Source: Ridgeia piscesae
Taxonomy: Eukaryota; Annelida; Polychaeta; Sabellida; Siboglinidae
Assembly: GCA_025642075.2 (NCBI GenBank)
Contig: JAODUO010000146.1
Location: 7,501-71,500 of the forward strand
Length of the DNA: 64,000 bases
Direction of reading: 5' to 3'
The position numbers were made by a program, and so were the translations under genes. The notes beneath the pieces were generated by a model. That model saw only the letters and a list, made by a program, of their open reading frames with translations. It did not search any database and was not told the origin of the DNA. Shown here one piece after another: positions 21,836-64,000 of this stretch. Position 1 is the first letter of the stretch, and every line of letters starts with the position of its first letter.

Positions 21836-24800
21836 GTAAGTTAAATCAACAAATTCATCTCATTACTGGGCCGACATTCGTGTTCGATCGTGCAGGACAG
21901 CAACGCCGACAGCGACGGTAGACGTGTAGAACGACTTGAAGCTTAATTTTAAACGGACTATTCCATGAACTGACATTTCACAAACATTAACGTTAGCCTT
22001 TCAATAGTAGGTACGTGTGTTTGATGTAAGTAGGTTAACAACAAACTAAACTGCTTAAAATATGTCAACTATAAATAGACAATTATTTCATATCGATTGT
22101 AAGGGAGCGGGAGTTGGCTTGGTGCCAAGTATTTATGTAGGCCGTCCTTTTATAGCTGGTTTGTGATTGTTAAATTGCCGTTTACTTATATCCGTTATAT
22201 TCATCTTTCCAATTTCACCATACCAACATCTTGCAATGAAACAAGAATTATTAATTTTTTAGTGACGGTAAAATATATATTGCAAAATAAGTATTACTTG
22301 AATAACACTAACCTCACGCACACGCATACACGAGGTCGTTGCAAATAATTAGTTAGATTAAATTGCTAACCTAAATCGTATGCCCTCGAATTCTGATTGG
22401 ATGTGGAATTTAAATTGTAGAGGTTGGTATATTCGATTGCGTCGTTCTGGGACTGGGTTAGCTGTTCTATTACCGACGTGGACAAGTTTGGTGGATTTCT
22501 AGGGGGAAATGTTAGGGGATTTCTTCGATTCGAGCATCGGGAATATCGTTGACGAACGTGTACACGCACGCCGGTGACAAGCGAGGCTCGACATGTGTCC
22601 ATTTCTCACGCCACAAAGTGCTGGAAAATACTGCGTGCCGACAAACAACGCTGCACCAATCTTCAAATTCAACGATGGCATGCAGAAACGTCTGATGCTT
22701 GACGCGACTGGATTTTACTTACGCTGTCACGTCAAACTTGCGCACAATTATGTGGCGTAACGTAAGAATAAGAAAATGATTTCCACGATTGCTGTTTCGT
22801 GTTATCGTGACAGAAGTATGCACATGTTCGAGCCTCGCTTGTTGCGTAATGTGTGGTAAGCATGTTGGTCATTTTGTTATGATGTGACTTGGTAAACCAT
22901 TTTTGGGGCAGTTTTCTACATGTATTTTTTTGCGTTAATATAACAAGCAAGAAAGCTGATTATTTTGTTTAATTAGTTATTATAAATATAAGTTTTTGAC
23001 AAACACTAACAGCTTTATTTATTGAATGTTGGTGACTTGGTTAAAACATGTTTTTTTTAAACTACCTGTTTACATTTTATACACAGCGATGATATTTCAC
23101 AAAATGAAAGATGTTTAGCTTTTCGGAACTTGATGCCAACTAAGTCTGGTGACGAAATGTTTACGTTTTCCCATTGACACATTCCGTGATCTTTAGTAAT
23201 GTTAATTGGATCGGCAATTCACTAACATTTGTTTAATCTGTCAAAAGGCATCTTGTGAAGATGGTTTCATATTAACGACATATTGGTGGAATGACGCTAT
23301 TGTGTACGTACAGTGTATCGTAAATTGTCCCATCCAATGCTTGCAAAAGAATGATGGATAAGACGGCGATTAATTGAGGCGACGGGAATTGCTGGCTTCC
23401 GCTCTTACTTTACGTAATTGCACCAGAACGTGACACTGACGAAACTCATACGACGTTTTATTTTTAGCTGACGTGTCACTTGCGATTTGTGAATCAAACA
23501 TTTAGTACACTTGAGTAAATGGACTTGATTATAGTTAGTATTGTATTTACTCGAGATGCTGGCAAAACGGCAACGGCAAAATGGTATCGGTAGAAATAAT
23601 AGAAAAAATGGAAGTAAAGCGTTGGAGACAGTCGCACTTGGGTCCTTGGTTTGTTTTGGTGCATTTGACTTGTGTACCATACGTTGCCGATGACACGCAT
23701 TTTCTTGTTTATTGAAACGGTTGTCATTAGAAGGGAGTAGGTTATCGCAATCAAAGAGACTGGAACCATGTTTAGTTGTAACCAGACAGTTCCGAGTAAA
23801 TCCCGGTTTACAATTTGAACGATTACTTCCGCTGATAACCGAGAAGTTGCGTAGGCCGTAGCAGACGCACTCCGGTGACTGCAGTTGGGTTTGGTGCGAT
23901 TGAACACGCGACTCGCTGTTGTGCATTATTGAGACGCATCGTTTACGCTCAGTGATGTGTAGTGTTCTACATAGTCATGGAGAGGTTGACTAAAAAACAG
24001 TTACTGAAAAATAATCTGCCGTACCATGGCATGAGTGTGACGGACTCGATTTTGTAATACTGTTGACGTTTAATATACGGATTACGGACTTTGCAGTGAA
24101 CCAACACAAATTTGTTACGTTGCCAATCTGCCATGGCAATCATTTATACGCTCGGTGTTTGTGCGTAATGCGATCCGCAGCGTGGTACTTGTTTACTTGG
24201 CTGGGTTCGAATGAGGTCATGTGTGAAGAGTGCTGCCACCTGGCGATTGTTAAATGTGGATCTGACTGCAGTGTGCGTGTGTACGTATATGGAATAGTGC
24301 ACGATTTGTACATGGTACCGGATAACTAGGAATTCGTTTGCATGTAATAATAAGAGGACATATTCTGTGCATGTATTATATGGTAAGGCACATTTGTTAC
24401 ATTATGTAAGACATTTATAAGCAGGAAATGTTTTCATAGTGATGTATCTCAAGGCAAAAACCCATTGAAATGTGCCGTCAGTGTTCACACTACATGGTCA
24501 CTTGTTTGCCGCAAAGTCCGATGTACACCAACTTGTAATGTGTATGGCATATTGTACTGGCAAATCAAACAAGAGCAACACAAATTGTGATGCTCTGGAA
24601 GAGAATATACTTCACCAATCATTGAGAAGATCAAGTCAATGAACTTTATAGGAAGGATGTCAACAAAGAAGAAATGTGAGGCAAAGTTGGGAGTTTTATC
24701 AAAAAGAACTAATGAAGCAAGCACAAAGAGGACTACCGTATGTTACCTTGGAAACAAGCAATGTGTAGATAAATTATCAATATTGATCATTTATAGTGTT

Positions 24801-27540
24801 ATCAACAAGATCCACGAACAATTGCACAGTACAGATTATCACTTGACCTTCATGTTCCTGTTGAAAAAATAAGATAACTGAATTGGCTTAACTAATGGCT
24901 TAAGAAAACATTTGAATACAGGTCAATATGCAGAACATTAATTCTGAAGGATTAATAACATATTTGTCTGAAAAAGCTAAACCGTTTTCAAGTTGCTATA
25001 CCATACTACAGTAACAAACGGATACATTTGCTTGACATTCTCTGCAGTTATGATCCACTGAAAGGTATTACATTATCAATAAATCACAAATTATCAGTAA
25101 GAAACTTGGTTTTAACACAGTTTGGAAACTGTTTTTGTTTTCTTAGACAACTGAGGATAGCTAATTTTATGTTTTTACCAGGACTTCTGTTATGGGCAAA
25201 GTGATGAAAGCATTAGGCCTACATTTATTCATTGAGATGGTGTATAATTGAGTGATTTGTTTGTATTTGTAATGTTTCTGGTGGCATTCTTCAGTCGGTA
25301 AGTGTGTTTGCACATATAAAGTAAATGTTGCCTGGAGCAGAACAAATGCTGGAATGTGAAAAAGGTGAATTGGGCAGTGGTGTTGGAATGTTAAGTTTGT
25401 GGTTAAAGAATGTGCTTATTGTAATACTGTTGTGGCTTTCCTTTTTACTGGTTATGTCTGTAAATTAATTTTTACATTTTGCCACTGAACTGATTAACAT
25501 GCATGCAATTCAATATTTTCTTCACAGCTATTTTTGTAAATTGTTCTTAAAATTATATCTCTGCCCTCTGGGTTTGTGCTGGCTGCAAGATTCTCAGAGT
25601 GGATATTAGCTACCAGTAATGTGTGTATGTTATACCAAAGTGGAATTTACTCATTACTACTCTGGCTGTTAAATTATATAATTTATGAACATAGAAAACA
25701 GTTCTCATGAATATCATCTAAATGGTTAACTATTGAATCGTGTATTATGAGCATATTAATAATGAACTCATTTAGACACGAGCAGAGCTCTGCATTATGA
25801 GAGTAGTTATGAAAAATTGCAATTTAATGGCAACTTGTGAGCAAGTTGTAGTCAACGTAACAAAGTAAACAGCAGTTGTCTGATGCATTGTGAGTATGAA
25901 TTAAGAACACGTTAGTTCCAATGTCTAGGCCTAGACATCTACCAATTAAGGCTGCAGTAACTACATGACAGTCGTGAACATCTAGATATTTCACACATTC
26001 TAGTGTAATGTCTGTCTTACTGAACATACACGAACATTTGAAAATGGTATGCTGAAATTAGATCATTCTAATGAAGCAAAATACGTTTGAAGAGTATTAC
26101 AAAGTCCTGCACCAAACTTAAAATGGGGTACATGGTAATTGTGATGATTGCTTGATAAAATACTGGTAGAATTGGTATGCTAGCATTAATCGTTTTGTTT
26201 TTATCTAAGAAAGGTCATTACATGTATAGAATTGAAGCCATACATAAATAAATGTAAATGGCTGTCTTAAAATAAGGATATAATAACTGTTAATCATTGT
26301 ATACTGATAGAACGTTATCATGGGAACAATAGTCATGTAATTATGGTTATTTGTCAACATTTGTCTATTGACGAGTCATGATGAGAAGGCACAGTTTCAC
26401 AGGGAGTCAAAATTCTTTATCTGTGAATTGGATCATCATTTTCCCCATGTCGATTCATTATATGATAAATATGCATAGATGGAAGTAATAGATAAACTAG
26501 TCAGGTAGGGTCACACTAACAATACACTGTATACAATAAAAGCTTGGAGGGTATAATAAATAATGACAATCCAACAATATATGTATAGGAGGGTTGGATA
26601 TGTAATATGGCTTAATGTAGAAAATAGGGCCACCTTTACAAATACTGAATATTTTCAACCTGTAGATTGACAATTTTTTATAGCATTGTAATATGTGTAT
26701 GCATTAATATTGAATTTTGGGGCCAGTGGAGGGCATACTTTGAAAATGACATACATCTGACCCCTTCTTCATTAATTGAAGCACATAATTAGAAAACATT
26801 TAAGACTCGATAAGACTGACTTTCATTTTACGCACACTGTCTGGACTTACTTTGGACTTGCATTCCTGCACGATCTAGATAAACATCACACAGTTTTACA
26901 AGCATAATTTATGGTGTAATCCTGTCTCTGTGTAATTACATTAAGCTGTACTGGAACTGTAATAATAATATGCTTGGATTTGACATAATATACAATATTA
27001 AATTAGTTGGCTGACAAAGGACACAACTGGAGGTCCACATTATTGTTGATCACTATATGAAGATAACTTTTGTTCAGGAGGAAAGAAAATGCAAACTATA
27101 TTTCTGAGAAAAAAAACCTCAAAATTATTTCTCCTTGGCCTGTCCCATCCTCTAGATATTCCTTCACCTGTCTCATTCTTCAGGTTTTTTTTTCATTATT
27201 GGCTGTTCATGCCTCCCATCAATGTCTCTAAAGAAGGAAGATGTTGAAAGGATGGGATGAACAACTGAGAAAGAAAAATGCAGAAGATTAGATTAAATGA
27301 AGTATTGATGGGGTGGTATGGACCAAGTGACTTGGTTCCTAATTTGCATAAGTCCAAGGGGAAAGAAATCTTTCTAGAAGCATTTTAGTAAGTGATACAA
27401 AATGTTTTTTTTGAATAGCCAAATGAAAATGCCTCTTAAAACATCTGTGTATCTAATTTGGATCAAAAGGTGCTGTTGATTTTATTAATTATCACTAACT
27501 GATGGATTGCATTGTTTACATTTGGTATATTTGTTTGCAG
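21836..27540 (+). other. PPP1R10 intron before the first coding exon
   Basis: The first part (about 22.0-24.3 kb) is richer in CpG than the rest and may hold regulatory DNA. A 173-codon minus-strand frame at 23405-23926 has no family match or splice context. The part after 24.4 kb is AT-rich and featureless. Confidence 0.4.
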
Positions 27541-27542
27541 GA

Positions 27543-62064
<34,522 letters not shown>

Positions 62065-62745
62065 CACCACCACCACTGGTGTGGTGCTGCTGGTGTAGCA
62101 CCGCCCATTATAGCGCTTCATCTCTCCCCGTGTACATAGCCAGTTGTATACAGTATGTGTATGTGCCGAATTCAAGCTAATGATATATTGTGAATAGACT
62201 ATTTTTGTACTTGCTTTGACAACTTTATGCACAGTTAGCAGGTGTCACTTACGAGACGGTCGGACATTGTGGGTGACGTTTTGTCGTACTTCCGCAGGGT
62301 ACGAACGACGCAAGAGTGTTTTGTATTTCGCATGGAAAAAGTGACAGTAAAACTGCACTCTGGAAATTGCCGACGGCAAGTTGCTATGGACTGTGATGTG
62401 CCCAGACGGAACATGGATGAATCATTGAATCACATCAAAATTATGACGTGGAACCATTTATGTAAGAGTCGATTTAGATCTGCCTGTGGTCTGCAGTGAA
62501 GGTCGAAATGGAATTTGTTACTTGAGTGACCTTTCAGGTTTAATTAAAGGTGACCGCATGCTATCTTGTAGGAAGGCATTTATCAAACAACAACGAATTT
62601 GACTGGAGATCGATCACCTCTGGTTGCATCGGTCTAAAAGTGTATGTTCCAGGTAAGCTAACAAAACCATGTTTCTGTCGAGCTTGTATTGTCTGTGTGA
62701 AATTGTGGGTACAGCCATATGAATAAATACGTTGATTTGTAGATC
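62065..62745 (+). other. PPP1R10: PPP1R10 3' UTR
   Basis: Follows the TAG at 62064. AATAAA at 62722-62727 is a likely poly(A) signal. The start repeats accaccac/tgctgctgg words. Confidence 0.55.
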
Positions 62746-64000
62746 ACTCGTCAGTTGTTATTGAAAATGAAGCCATCTGTTCCTCTGTTTAAATATTAAC
62801 AATACTAGAATAACTTAATATCACAGAATATTGCCCTGCTACTTTGCGTTTAATAAGTCTGAGATTGCATTCATAGTTTGAAAGTTTCACCGAAGAACAA
62901 AACTGTTCAATTACTAAACGGTAGATATAAGAAGCTATAGCAACCACAGAGCTATTTGTTTGGAGAATGACTGGTCTGGTTTCTGAGATCAAAACCACGC
63001 ACGTGAGACTGGATAGAAGCCATTTAGCAACTTCCTGCTGACAACTTCCACCTCAGCAGGAATGGACTGCCTCACTTAAAGTGGAGTAGAAAGTATTGTG
63101 TACCATATACATATATCTAGTGGGTCTATGAAAATATCAACTGCTTTATTGTGTCAAGGAGCAAAATTTATTTTAAGGAGAAAATTTTGGATTAACATTC
63201 TTAGACAGTGTCTAGAAATATGAGAAACCACCCGCATTGTATCTCATTCCTGTGGACAAGGAAACTATTCCAATACTTTCTAATTTCTGCTGTATTTATT
63301 CTGGTGCATGTTCGACGTGAAATGTTGGTTAGGTAGCCCACTTGGATTACAAATGTGAGCTGTCGGTTTGGTCATAGATTTCTGCAAATTTGTACAAGAC
63401 GGAGAGATTTAGAAAGGATTCATGCATTATATTAAATAAGTACTGGCAGTCATAGACACAACACTGGGCAACAGAATTATGCTGCATATCAAAGTGCCTT
63501 GTGTGTACCGTAAATACAAGTTATGTCTATGACATAAACGAGTCCACAGAAATGTAGCATTACACTATTTCATGTAGATTCCTTTCCGACAGACACAGAA
63601 TATTTTATACAAATTTTATTATGTACAATTACATTTACTCACTACTAGAGTACTACAATTTACAATTATATTAACAAAACTATCACAGTAGCGTCAACTC
63701 GATTCACAAGAAATTCTACAAAATTAATATCTTGTAATCCACATATCAATCATCGACAACAAAAGCAGCACAGGTATTTATACTGGAAGTCAAATTATAA
63801 TTACTGACCACAATAAAATTAGATACTGCATATTATGTTCTGCAGTGACAACTGTAAATGCCATTTTAAGAAAAAATTAAATGCACTTTCATTATGAGAG
63901 GCATATGACCAATTACGCCCACTACAAATTGCGAACATAAAACTGACAGGACAACGAATGGCAGGCTCACTTCATTACACAGCAACTAAAACGCTATAAA
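62746..64000. other. right-edge sequence, nothing recognised
   Basis: AT-rich and free of recognisable exons. The last 400 bases could be the 3' UTR of a minus-strand gene beyond the window, but nothing shows this directly. Confidence 0.35.

Noticed and set aside
23405..23926. 173-codon minus-strand frame in the first PPP1R10 intron
   Set aside because: No recognisable domain, unusual composition, overlapping second frame, and no splice or promoter support.

Overview
This window looks like nuclear DNA of an animal that is not a vertebrate. It is AT-rich, with short exons, long introns with GT-AG ends, very many micro- and minisatellites, and scattered small transposons. I cannot name the species; a marine lophotrochozoan such as a mollusc is a guess. 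Three protein genes can be rebuilt exon by exon from reading frame, splice consensus and family similarity.

Layout. 1-6291: repeats, one long-TIR MITE, and one orphan candidate last exon (2791-2898). 6292-14284 (+): NELFE, the RNA-binding subunit of negative elongation factor, 10 coding exons joining into a 282-residue frame. 15386-21452 (-): MRPS18B (mitoribosomal protein mS40/bS18b), 7 exons, tail-to-tail with NELFE. It has one apparent extra base in exon 2. About 21.4-21.9 kb: a head-to-head promoter region with a perfect CRE palindrome and candidate 5' UTR exons. 27543-62064 (+): PPP1R10 (PNUTS), the PP1 nuclear targeting subunit, 19 coding exons joining into an 859-residue frame. It carries a TFIIS N-terminal-type domain, the PP1-docking TVSW motif and a C-terminal CCCH finger. 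62065-64000: its 3' UTR and unassigned DNA.

The genes together. NELF-E holds promoter-proximal RNA polymerase II. PNUTS-PP1 opposes CDK9 by dephosphorylating elongation factors and the polymerase. MRPS18B and PPP1R10 are also head-to-head neighbours in the human MHC class I region, and NELFE lies in human class III, so the window looks like a compact ancestral MHC-linked cluster.

The most unusual feature is the introns. Several tandem arrays begin or end at a splice junction and contain degenerate copies of that junction: NELFE intron 2, and the PPP1R10 introns at 32123-44807 and 57775-58640. Other structure includes a nested MITE family, a pogo-like element, a transposon that splits a minisatellite, a near-palindromic array, a G-rich 38-bp minisatellite, and three CACGTG E-boxes at exact 19-bp spacing over the MRPS18B stop codon. 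I saw no rRNA, no functional tRNA, no CRISPR and no virus.
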